This document shows positions 26,893-34,791 of a stretch of DNA of 64,000 bases, one piece after another. The stretch lies in the NCBI RefSeq assembly GCF_005234135.1, contig NZ_CP039966.1:6155-70154 (forward strand), read 5' to 3'. How positions within the stretch are numbered: position 1 is the first letter of the stretch; each line of letters opens with the position of its first letter. This DNA comes from Pseudorhodobacter turbinis (lineage in GTDB: Bacteria > Pseudomonadota > Alphaproteobacteria > Rhodobacterales > Rhodobacteraceae). Below the pieces are notes generated by a model. That model was given only the letters and a program-made list of their open reading frames with translations, made no database searches and was not told the DNA's origin. The position numbers and the translations under genes are program-made.

Positions 26893-27726
26893 ATGGAAAA
26901 GATTCAATCAGCCCTTGCCAAAGCCCGTGCCGAGCGTGAAACCACGGCACGCGGGGCGACCCCAGCGCCGATGCCCAGCGAAGTTCCGGTCTCCAATTGT
27001 GACGCAGACAGTGTCGACGCCGCCTGGAAGGCCCTCCCGGAGATGTCCATCAGTGCCGATCTGATGACGCGGAACCGGATTGTGGCCTTCGAAGGCGGCC
27101 GCGATGCAATGGTGATCGACATGCTGCGCACCCGCACCCTGCAGCAGATGCGCGACAACGGCTGGCGGAGGTTGGCGATTACCTCGCCCACTGCTGCTTG
27201 CGGTAAAAGTACGATCGCATTGAACCTCGCGCTAAGCCTGCAACGGCAATCCCAGATGCGCACCGTATTGATGGAGCTGGACCTGCGCCGCCCGTCGATG
27301 GCCCGTTTGACCGGCATCAAGGAAAACATCAGCTTTGGCCATGTTCTGGAAGGGACTCGCGATTTCCGTGATAATGCCCTGCGCTATGGCAACAATCTGG
27401 CGATTTCCAGCAATCCGAAGCCATGGCGCGATTCCGCAGAGCTTTTGAGCGGGTCAAACGTACAAGCGGCCCTGACCGCCATCGAGACAGAATTTGCCCC
27501 GGATGTGATGTTGTTCGACATGCCCCCGATGCTTGAGATCGACGACATGATGGCTTTTGCCCGGAATGTGGATTGCGTGTTGCTGGTGGCTGGGGCCGAA
27601 GCCTCGACCATCAAGGAAATCGACATGTGCGAGACCGAGCTGGCAACCCAAACCAATGTAATGGGCGTGATCCTGAACAAGTGTCGCTATATGGGTGCCG
27701 AATACGGATATGGCTATTACGGGTGA
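26893..27726 (+). CDS. CpsD/CapB-type tyrosine kinase (BY-kinase)
   Basis: 277 residues, GAGGAG ribosome site. BY-kinase ATPase: Walker A SPTAACGKST at 98-107, Walker A' VLMELDLRRP at 125-134, Walker B VMLFDMPP at 205-212. The C-terminus is a Tyr cluster with Tyr at 266, 271, 273, 275 and 276 (YMGAEYGYGYYG), the autophosphorylation tail. It partners the Wzz-like protein 10 bp upstream; phosphorylation cycles of the tail control polymer length and export. The split arrangement (separate Wzz and kinase) is like Gram-positive CpsCD and many exosortase-type EPS loci. A probable IS30 insertion ended the operon downstream. Confidence 0.92.
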   Translation: MEKIQSALAKARAERETTARGATPAPMPSEVPVSNCDADSVDAAWKALPEMSISADLMTRNRIVAFEGGRDAMVIDMLRTRTLQQMRDNGWRRLAITSPTAACGKSTIALNLALSLQRQSQMRTVLMELDLRRPSMARLTGIKENISFGHVLEGTRDFRDNALRYGNNLAISSNPKPWRDSAELLSGSNVQAALTAIETEFAPDVMLFDMPPMLEIDDMMAFARNVDCVLLVAGAEASTIKEIDMCETELATQTNVMGVILNKCRYMGAEYGYGYYG

Positions 27727-27813
27727 CCTTGAGCCTACCTTTAAAGTGGCCCGGCAACCTCGATTATTACCATAATCTTTCTTATCCGTTACCTATGTGT
27801 CACCGCGGCACAT

Positions 27814-28280
27814 ACTGAGTTAGATCTGCGTGAACGGCGCACGATTGAAGATATGTTGAATGCAAAGATGTCCGTGCCCGAGATCGCGGCGGAGATTGGC
27901 AGGCATGTTTCGACAGTTTACCGAGACATTAAACGCACCGGCTAAACAAGCTGATGAGCGTAATGGAACCCCTTCCCCAACCGGCCCGCAAATCCATCAC
28001 CTTTGATCGTGGAATTGAGTTCCGGAGTTGGCACAAACTCAAACTTGGGATAGGAACTGAGGCTTGGTTTTGCGATCCACAAGCACCGTGGCTGAAAGGT
28101 TCAGTGGAGAACCTGAACAAACGGGCGCGGCGATACCTGCCACGAGATGCACCCGTGGCCGCACTTTCAAATCGAGATATGAGGTCGATCTTTGACCGAT
28201 TGAACAACACACCCAGAAAGTGTTTGGGATTGCGGACGCCAACCGAGGCATTCAGAGAAAAACTCATGAAACTGAGATAG
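27814..28280 (+). pseudogene. IS30-family transposase remnant with large internal deletion
   Basis: 27814-27943 reads TELDLRERRTIEDMLNAKMS and VPEIAAEIGRHVSTVYRDIK, the N-terminal HTH of IS30 transposases, then a stop. From about 27955 the C-terminal half follows in another frame: ITFDRGIEFRSWHKLKLGI, WLKGSVENLNKRARRYLPRD and LNNTPRKCLGLRTPTEAF. About 150 residues of the middle are gone. It lies between the kinase gene and a broken VPLPA-CTERM gene, and probably removed the start of the latter. Confidence 0.8.
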
Positions 28281-28326
28281 CGGAAACCGTCGCAACGACC
28301 CTTGAGAATCCAAATTCTGACCCGCA

Positions 28327-28874
28327 ATCAGCCGTTTCGGGCTTCCCGGTCTTGTCGGTCAGCCCCTTACGTTTTCATATGGTGTGCAGAACGGCTCGCC
28401 CACATCCGGTGTGGATGACCTACAGATCGGCGGGGTCTCTGTCTTGGTCGATCCGCTGCTCAACGCGGGATCGTTTTTATTCTATCCGCCTATCGCATCC
28501 AGTGACTCTGTCGGGCCGGGTTTTCTGGAGACATTTTACTATGATGCGCCCTTTGCTGATTTTGGCCCACGAACGGCTGAATTTCCGGAATTCGAAATGT
28601 CTTTTGTGATCAACCAGTTGATGCCAACACGTATCGGATATGAGCAATGCAATATGGCTGGTGAATGCGCATTCTCAAACAGTCCGCTTGCAAGCATTGG
28701 CGGTTCAGCCGTGACCGTTTCGCATTCTTATGGGTATTTAGAAGGCCGGATCGAGGGCGGGACGCTCACCTTTTACACCCCCGCCTGCGCCCGTTCCCCT
28801 GCCCGCCGGAGGGTTTCTGTTGATAGGGGCGCTTAGGGGCCTTGGCCGCTGCTCGGCGGCGCAAACAGGTGTAG
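28327..28874 (+). pseudogene. Decayed VPLPA-CTERM protein gene (exosortase substrate)
   Basis: The main frame reads LTFSYGVQNGSPTSGVDDLQ, then GFLETFYYDAPFADFGPRTA and VTVSHSYGYLEGRIEGGTLT, a beta-rich secreted-protein style. At about 28785 the frame is lost; one base later the tail APVPLPAGGFLLIGAL appears, and after one more shift near 28825 GALAAARRRKQV and TAG (28872-28874) follow. Put together this is a textbook VPLPA-CTERM tail: motif, hydrophobic helix, Arg cluster. The signal peptide and N-terminus are missing, the IS30 remnant lying in their place. It is therefore a dead fourth substrate of the XrtD system. Confidence 0.75.
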
Positions 28875-28921
28875 TCATCGGATGACATAGGCACAGGATG
28901 ATCTCCTGTGCCTATGTTCTA

Positions 28922-31900
28922 TCAGATGAAATAGTCGTCTTGCCCTGTTGTCAGCATGGTTTCGAAAGGGTTTGCGATATCCGTTGATGGTTCGATGACG
29001 GGCGATGTCCACGGGTCATCATTCTGTTCGAAGGGCAGGTCGAGCGTGGCCATTTGTACATCCGGCACCAGACTCTGGCTGTCAATCGGCTCATCGCTCA
29101 GAGAGATCGCGAGCTGGGACAAGACCCCGTCGAAATTTGTCCCGTTCCACGGGTTGCCAAATGTCAGATTGTGCTGTCCGACATCGGCCAGCGGCTCGAT
29201 CCCTTCGGCACTGGCCAGTACATTGCCGTTGACCGTGATTTTCAACGACCCGTTGGAGTAAGAGATGTTGATGTCATGGGGTTCCATATCGGACAGATTG
29301 GCGCCCTGTGTCGTAATGGACCGCCTGCCGCCATCTTCACCGCAAAGATAGAGATTCAGTTCTCCTTTTGAGGTGACCGAGGCCGTGAAGCTACTGTGTA
29401 GCCGCATGATCTCTCCGGCATTTTGCTGGCCGCTGGAGGTCAGGGTCATGGAGATGGAAAAGGAATCCTGCTCCAGAATGTCGGTGACATACGCACGGTC
29501 GATGTTGGCCACGCTCCCCTGGTCGCCCAGATAGATACCCTCCGATGTGGTCGTCCCTGTTATACCAGTGATGGCGACATCACCATTCTCGAAGGTCATC
29601 AGGCCGTTTCCGGCGGTATAGGACAAGACCGCAGACAGCTCCGGATTCGTGTCGGCAGAGGGGCTTTCCGGTACGGGTGTCGGATTATAATCCAGCTGTG
29701 GGATGTCGGCGCTGTCAATCGGCTCATCGCTCAGAGAGATCGCGAGCTGGGACAAGACCCCGTCGAAATTTGTCCCGTTCCACGGGTTGCCAAATGTCAG
29801 ATCGTGTTGTCCCACATCGGCCAGTGGTTCGATCCCTTCGGCGCTGGCCAGCACATTGCCGTTGACGGTGATTTTCAACGACCCGTTGGAGTAAGAGATG
29901 TTGATGTCATGGGGTTCCATATCGGACAGATTGGCGCCCTGTGTCGTAATGGACCGCCTGCCGCCATCTTCACCGCAAAGATAGAGATTCAGTTCTCCTT
30001 TTGAGGTGACCGAGGCCGTGAGGCTACTGTGTAGCCGCATGACCTCCCCCTCACTTTGCTGACCGCTGGAGGTCAGGGTCATGGAGATGGAAAAGGAATC
30101 CTGCCGCAAGATATCGGTTACATGAGTGCGGGAGATGCTGGCGACACGGCCCTGACCGCCCAGATAGATACCCTCGGATGTGGTCGTCCCGATTATGTCG
30201 GTGGCGGCGACATCACCATTCTCGAAGGTCATCAGGCCGTTTCCGGCGGTATAGGACAAGACCGCAGACAGCTCCGGATTCGTGTCGGCAGAGGGGCTTT
30301 CCGGTACGGGTGTCGGATTATAATCCAGCTGTGGGATGTCGGCGCTGTCAATCGGCTCATCGCTCAGAGAGATCGCGAGCTGGGACAAGACCCCGTCGAA
30401 ATTTGTCCCGTTCCACGGGTTGCCAAATGTCAGATCGTGTTGTCCCACATCGGCCAGTGGTTCGATCCCTTCGGCGCTGGCCAGCACATTGCCGTTGACC
30501 GCAACTTCCAATGATCCATTGGCATAGGAAACGCTGATGTCATGGGGTTCCATATCGGACAGATTGGCGCCCTGTGTCGTGATGGACCATCTGCCGCCAT
30601 CCTCGCCGCAAAGGTAGAGATTAAGCTCTCCCCCCGCGGTGACCGAGGCCGTGAAGCTACTGTGTAGCCGCATGATCTCTCCGGCACTTTGCTGACCGCT
30701 GGAGGTCAGGGTCATGGAGATGGAAAAGGAATCCTGCCGCAAGATATCGGTTACATGAGTGCGGGAGATGCTGGCGACACGGCCCTGACCGCCCAGATAG
30801 ATACCCTCGGATGTGGTCGTCCCGATTATGTCGGTGGCGGCGACATCACCATTCTCGAAGGTCATCAGGCCGTTTCCGGCGGTATAGGACAACACAGCCG
30901 GATTGGTTGTTGTTTCCTCTTCCGGCATAACCTCGGTTACGGGATCCTCTGGATTTGGGGCCGTGGCTGTATCTCCGGCCTCTTCAGGCTCTGCGAGGTC
31001 CTCCGAGTCCGGATTGTAATCCACCATCCCGACACCGTCGCGGAAGGCTTCATAGCTTTCCAGCACTTCCTCTGGTGTCAGGGCCGCGCGCAGGAAGGTT
31101 GCTTCATCCAACAACCCCGTGAAGTTACTTCCGTAAGGGTTTCCGAGGTGCATGTCATGGCTCAGGGTGGTGTATTGCCCCCCTGTCAGCCCGTCCATGC
31201 GAGCAACCTCGACACCGTCGATATAGAGCACAGCGCTGCCGTCGGATTTGGAGGCGGTATAAGTAAATTGGTGCCAATCGCTATTGTCCAGATCAAGATT
31301 GCCTGCGCTGAGCTGGATCGATTCACTGGCATCCGTCACCCCACGCAGGGTAATGCTCGTGGCGCCCAGATCCACCACGGCCGTCCCCGAGAAATACAAG
31401 ATCCGCCCGCCAGAGGTTTCCTGGCCCGGCTCTTTGCGGAAGGCCAGCGAGATGGTGTATTCAGGATTGTTCAAAAGCTCATCGGTTGCCTCGAATGTCA
31501 CGGTCGAACGCGGGCTGGTCAGGCGTACCGCATTACCGTTCTGACCTTCTTCGAATTCGACATCCCCTTTGATGGTTACATTCTTTTGAAGACCATCGTC
31601 GAAATCGGTTTGATAGCCAACGGGGTTGAGGGCATGGACTGTCTTGGTGAAGCTTTGTTCTGTTCCGTCTTCATATTGGATCGTTGCGGTTGCGACATAG
31701 GTCCCGGAGCTTGCAAAAGTGTGCTGTACGCTTTGGCCACGGGCAATTGTGCCGTCACCGAAATCCCATGTCACTTCGCCCGCTCCTTCTAGAACAAGGT
31801 CAAAGTCATGGGTGGACAGTGCGAGCCCCTCGCCACGATCATAGGTGATGCGGCCTTCGGGTGCTGTGGCGATATTGGCACCATACCCATCTAGCATACT

Positions 31901-33040
31901 TCCCGGAACCACAGAAAGATCTTCAAGGCTCGGGCTGGTTGCAAGTGCATCGACAAATAGATTTCCGGCATAATCGTCAGCAAGAGGATCATGAACCTGC
32001 ACGGTCTTATTGTCGCTAATTGTGATGTTGTCGGCGATCGGGTCCTTCCCTCTCGAACCGGAGACACCGGCATAGATATTATTGCTGATGATCACATCGC
32101 GGGTGCCAGTGGCAAGATAGATCCCCGGGGCGTCTTGGGCATCCCCGCCACTGCCTTGCACCATCGTATTGTTGATTACGGTCAGGCCGACTACATCTTC
32201 CATGCGCAACCCCTGAGCGTTGCTGTTATGCAAAACATTGTTCTCGACCAGAACATTGGTAAAGCCGATATCATTCGTATTGTCGTCAAGATAAATGCCC
32301 AGAACGGGAACACCTTCCCCTTGGGCAAAGAAGTTACCGCTGAATACGAAGTTTTCGCTGGGGCCATCCTGATCTGGGGTAGTCCAGAAGTGAACGAAAT
32401 CACCATGATCGCCTGCACTGCCGAATTTCCATGGTGTCAAATCATGGAAATAGTTACCTTCCATGTGGACGTTATTGACATTCCCGCCGCCTACAGGAAC
32501 TTTTCGAACGTTGTGGACCTCATTATAATTCATGTTGATGCCATCAGTGCCATTGAACCTGACACCGGCAGAGAATTGGGAAATTGTGTTGTTCTCGACC
32601 GTGATGTCTGCGCTATTGTAAAATGACATGCCAACCCCGATCGGATAGCCGTTGATGCCCGCGCTGCCCTGCGTTCCGGCTGGTGCATCGATATCGATCC
32701 CGGCCACGGCATTCCCGCCCGTGATTGTGGAATTGATGATCTTAATATCGGAAGAGTCGTCCGCCCTGATGGCCGCAGACCATTCCACAGTATCGGCATC
32801 CGGCGTAAAATCGACGTTGATCCCGTCAAATGTCAGGTTATCGCAATTCCACAGCGCAATCGAGTTGAAGCGCGGTGGCTCGGCGTTATAGGCGCTGATG
32901 GTGACTTCGGAGGTGAACTTGATGTGTAATAGCGTGACATCTCCGTAATCTCCGGCCTGCAATTCGATGTTGTCCCCATCATTTGCAGATGACAATGCGG
33001 ATTTCAGTTCCGCTGCGTTAGATACAACGTAGGTTGTCAT
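28922..33040 (-). CDS. Giant beta-helix / PKD / LamG protein, probable type I secreted
   Basis: 1372 residues from ATG 33040 (GAGGACC upstream; a longer reading to 33100 is less likely). Order: right-handed parallel beta-helix at about 1-390 (TFDGINVDFTPDADTVEW, ADITVENNTISQFSAGVRFN, VLVENNVLHNSNAQGLRMED); a PKD-like domain (VTWDFGDGTIARGQSVQHTF) at about 425-475; a LamG-like domain (WHQFTYTASKSDGSAVLYID) at about 490-670; an acidic linker; three near-identical 211-residue LamG-like repeats. There is no Sec signal. The acidic end SPVIEPSTDIANPF...DDYFI and the nearby PrsDE pair suggest type I export. A polysaccharide-binding or -modifying matrix protein is inferred; catalytic residues cannot be assigned. 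Confidence 0.82.
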   Translation of the reverse strand: MTTYVVSNAAELKSALSSANDGDNIELQAGDYGDVTLLHIKFTSEVTISAYNAEPPRFNSIALWNCDNLTFDGINVDFTPDADTVEWSAAIRADDSSDIKIINSTITGGNAVAGIDIDAPAGTQGSAGINGYPIGVGMSFYNSADITVENNTISQFSAGVRFNGTDGINMNYNEVHNVRKVPVGGGNVNNVHMEGNYFHDLTPWKFGSAGDHGDFVHFWTTPDQDGPSENFVFSGNFFAQGEGVPVLGIYLDDNTNDIGFTNVLVENNVLHNSNAQGLRMEDVVGLTVINNTMVQGSGGDAQDAPGIYLATGTRDVIISNNIYAGVSGSRGKDPIADNITISDNKTVQVHDPLADDYAGNLFVDALATSPSLEDLSVVPGSMLDGYGANIATAPEGRITYDRGEGLALSTHDFDLVLEGAGEVTWDFGDGTIARGQSVQHTFASSGTYVATATIQYEDGTEQSFTKTVHALNPVGYQTDFDDGLQKNVTIKGDVEFEEGQNGNAVRLTSPRSTVTFEATDELLNNPEYTISLAFRKEPGQETSGGRILYFSGTAVVDLGATSITLRGVTDASESIQLSAGNLDLDNSDWHQFTYTASKSDGSAVLYIDGVEVARMDGLTGGQYTTLSHDMHLGNPYGSNFTGLLDEATFLRAALTPEEVLESYEAFRDGVGMVDYNPDSEDLAEPEEAGDTATAPNPEDPVTEVMPEEETTTNPAVLSYTAGNGLMTFENGDVAATDIIGTTTSEGIYLGGQGRVASISRTHVTDILRQDSFSISMTLTSSGQQSAGEIMRLHSSFTASVTAGGELNLYLCGEDGGRWSITTQGANLSDMEPHDISVSYANGSLEVAVNGNVLASAEGIEPLADVGQHDLTFGNPWNGTNFDGVLSQLAISLSDEPIDSADIPQLDYNPTPVPESPSADTNPELSAVLSYTAGNGLMTFENGDVAATDIIGTTTSEGIYLGGQGRVASISRTHVTDILRQDSFSISMTLTSSGQQSEGEVMRLHSSLTASVTSKGELNLYLCGEDGGRRSITTQGANLSDMEPHDINISYSNGSLKITVNGNVLASAEGIEPLADVGQHDLTFGNPWNGTNFDGVLSQLAISLSDEPIDSADIPQLDYNPTPVPESPSADTNPELSAVLSYTAGNGLMTFENGDVAITGITGTTTSEGIYLGDQGSVANIDRAYVTDILEQDSFSISMTLTSSGQQNAGEIMRLHSSFTASVTSKGELNLYLCGEDGGRRSITTQGANLSDMEPHDINISYSNGSLKITVNGNVLASAEGIEPLADVGQHNLTFGNPWNGTNFDGVLSQLAISLSDEPIDSQSLVPDVQMATLDLPFEQNDDPWTSPVIEPSTDIANPFETMLTTGQDDYFI
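29076..30893 (-). repeat. Three tandem 633-bp repeats in the LamG region
   Basis: The sequence ataggacaa recurs at 29618, 30251 and 30884, and gtcaatcggctcatcgct at 29078, 29711 and 30344, each exactly 633 bases apart. The unit encodes 211 residues starting AVLSYTAGNGLMTFENGDVA. Long blocks of two copies are identical at base level while others differ in patches, so both recent duplication and gene conversion are likely. The last copy lacks the Pro-rich linker PTPVPESPSADTNPELS. Copy number may vary between strains. Confidence 0.92.
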
Positions 33041-33316
33041 GGCTGTTTGGTCCTCGGTATGATAGAGTGTGATGCCTGCCCAGTCACCGGAATGTAGCAA
33101 GAATGTGGAAATGGGGGGGCCAAACCAAGCCAGCTTTGCGGATGACCTCTAAGAATTTTTGGTAATTTTCGTTTAATCAATTGCATAATTGCCTGTTTCG
33201 AGGGTATTTAGTGCCTCAATTTCATAGTCATCAAATCTGTTTCGACATTCCTGTTGGGCAGCACGGAATTACTATATAGTCCCGCCTGAGTTGACATTAG
33301 GAGTGAGTGTCGTCCT
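33041..33316. promoter_or_regulatory. Divergent promoter region
   Basis: 276 bases between the giant minus-strand gene and the plus-strand asparagine-synthetase-like gene. AT-rich around 33150-33200, with no repeats or ORFs of note. Both promoters must lie here, but boxes cannot be placed reliably. Confidence 0.4.
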
Positions 33317-34762
33317 ATGCAGAAAACCGCCCTACCCGACCTGTGGCAATACAGGATTTCGGACAATCCGGCACAGGAGGCTATTGCAATTGGCGACATG
33401 TTCTTGGAGGTTGGCGATGGCTTGCAGGTTACGCATCTGACCGATCTGAATGGCACAGCGGTTGGTGTTTTACTGGGCTTTCCCATAGACTTGAAAGCCC
33501 GGCGCCTGATCAACCGTGACTGGCAAAGCCCCTTTCAGCTTGGCAGCGATCCGGATGCTTTCGTGTCAGAAACCATGCGGATCCTTGGGGGACGGTTCTT
33601 ATGGATTTTCCGGACACAGTCTGTGGCACGTATCTATCCCGATTGCTCGGCGCAGGTGCCATGCGTCTTTGATCCGGCGGCAAAACAGGTCGGCTCCACC
33701 GCTTACGCGCTGCTGGAAACTGACGAATATGATGCCCGCTTTGACGCGGCGCTGTTTGACGAACTCGGCGTTGATGGCGAGGGCTGGTTTCCGGCGGGGC
33801 TGACGGCGCATCATGGGCTTCATCGTCTGTTGCCGAACCACTATCTGGATCTGGACACCTGGGCTGTACAGCGTTTCTGGTCCGGTCCCGAGACCACAGC
33901 AGAAGATCCGGCCCGCGTGGTCGAAGAAATCATTGAAATTGTCCAGGCCCAGATCGAGGCCTTGGTCAATGGGCCCAAGCGGGTCGCTATGGCGCTAACG
34001 GCGGGGACCAACACAAGAACATTGATTGCATGTGCGCGTGATTACATAGCAAAGATTGATTGTATGACTATCATCGGCGGAGATCGCCATGAGATGGATT
34101 CAATAGTAGCATCACGAATTGCCAAAGATATGGGACTAAATCATATCAAGTTAGACCGTACGAATGCGACCGATAAACAAAAAGAGCTTTTTATCAAACG
34201 TGGTGGGCATTGTAATGGGGATTCAAACGCGCTTTATCATCCAAGCGTATGGCCTCTGGCCGAAACACATGTTTTTGTGGGGGGCGCTGGTGGCGAGATT
34301 GCGTATCCATCTACATTGAAAGCAACAGATACTATTGAATCGAAAGTATCAACAGCCCAAATTATCGCCCGACTGGGCTTGCCTCGAAACACTACTGTTG
34401 CTTTGGCGTTAGAGCGAAGGCTTGCAGATATGGGTGATATTGATGTGTTGACTAAGCTAGGTTTGGTATATCTAGAGGACCGTTATGCGGCATGGTACGC
34501 TCCTCAGTTTTGCTGTGATCCCACATTGCTACGTTTGGCCCCCTTGTTGACCACCCGTAGCGTTGAACTGATGATGCAGCTTCCTGCAGAATGGAGACAG
34601 GAAAACCGGCTTGGCCATGAGATTATCGCCCGTTTATGGCCTGAGTTGGCGCAATATCCCTATAACTCACTTGGGAAATGGCGTGATATGGTGCTCAAGC
34701 TACGGCGCGCTATTGCCAACCCCCAGCTGGTTTTGAAGGTGTTACGCAAGATGCGGGGCTAA
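33317..34762 (+). CDS. Asparagine-synthetase-like protein with degenerate ATP site
   Basis: 481 residues. The general plan is that of class B asparagine synthetases: an N-terminal glutaminase-like domain (LGGRFLWIFRTQSVARIYPD, FDELGVDGEGWFPAGLTAHH, GLHRLLPNHYLDLD) and a C-terminal synthetase-like domain. The catalytic Cys2 is absent (Met-Gln start) and the usual SGGxDS PP-loop reads ALTAGTNTRTLIA, so neither glutaminase nor normal ATP pyrophosphatase activity is expected. Such divergent members occur in polysaccharide and peptide loci with unknown reactions. Bases 34020-34550 are far more AT-rich than the first 700 bases, suggesting a mosaic gene. It precedes the Tat beta-helix gene by 29 bp. 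Confidence 0.7.
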   Translation: MQKTALPDLWQYRISDNPAQEAIAIGDMFLEVGDGLQVTHLTDLNGTAVGVLLGFPIDLKARRLINRDWQSPFQLGSDPDAFVSETMRILGGRFLWIFRTQSVARIYPDCSAQVPCVFDPAAKQVGSTAYALLETDEYDARFDAALFDELGVDGEGWFPAGLTAHHGLHRLLPNHYLDLDTWAVQRFWSGPETTAEDPARVVEEIIEIVQAQIEALVNGPKRVAMALTAGTNTRTLIACARDYIAKIDCMTIIGGDRHEMDSIVASRIAKDMGLNHIKLDRTNATDKQKELFIKRGGHCNGDSNALYHPSVWPLAETHVFVGGAGGEIAYPSTLKATDTIESKVSTAQIIARLGLPRNTTVALALERRLADMGDIDVLTKLGLVYLEDRYAAWYAPQFCCDPTLLRLAPLLTTRSVELMMQLPAEWRQENRLGHEIIARLWPELAQYPYNSLGKWRDMVLKLRRAIANPQLVLKVLRKMRG

Positions 34763-34791
34763 AGGGCGCGCGGATTGCAATGGAGGCTTTT

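Noticed and set aside
29423..30004. Repeated plus-strand open frames (193 and 152 codons) across the LamG repeats
   Set aside because: They recur every 633 bases only because the minus-strand gene is repeated; they are antisense shadows.
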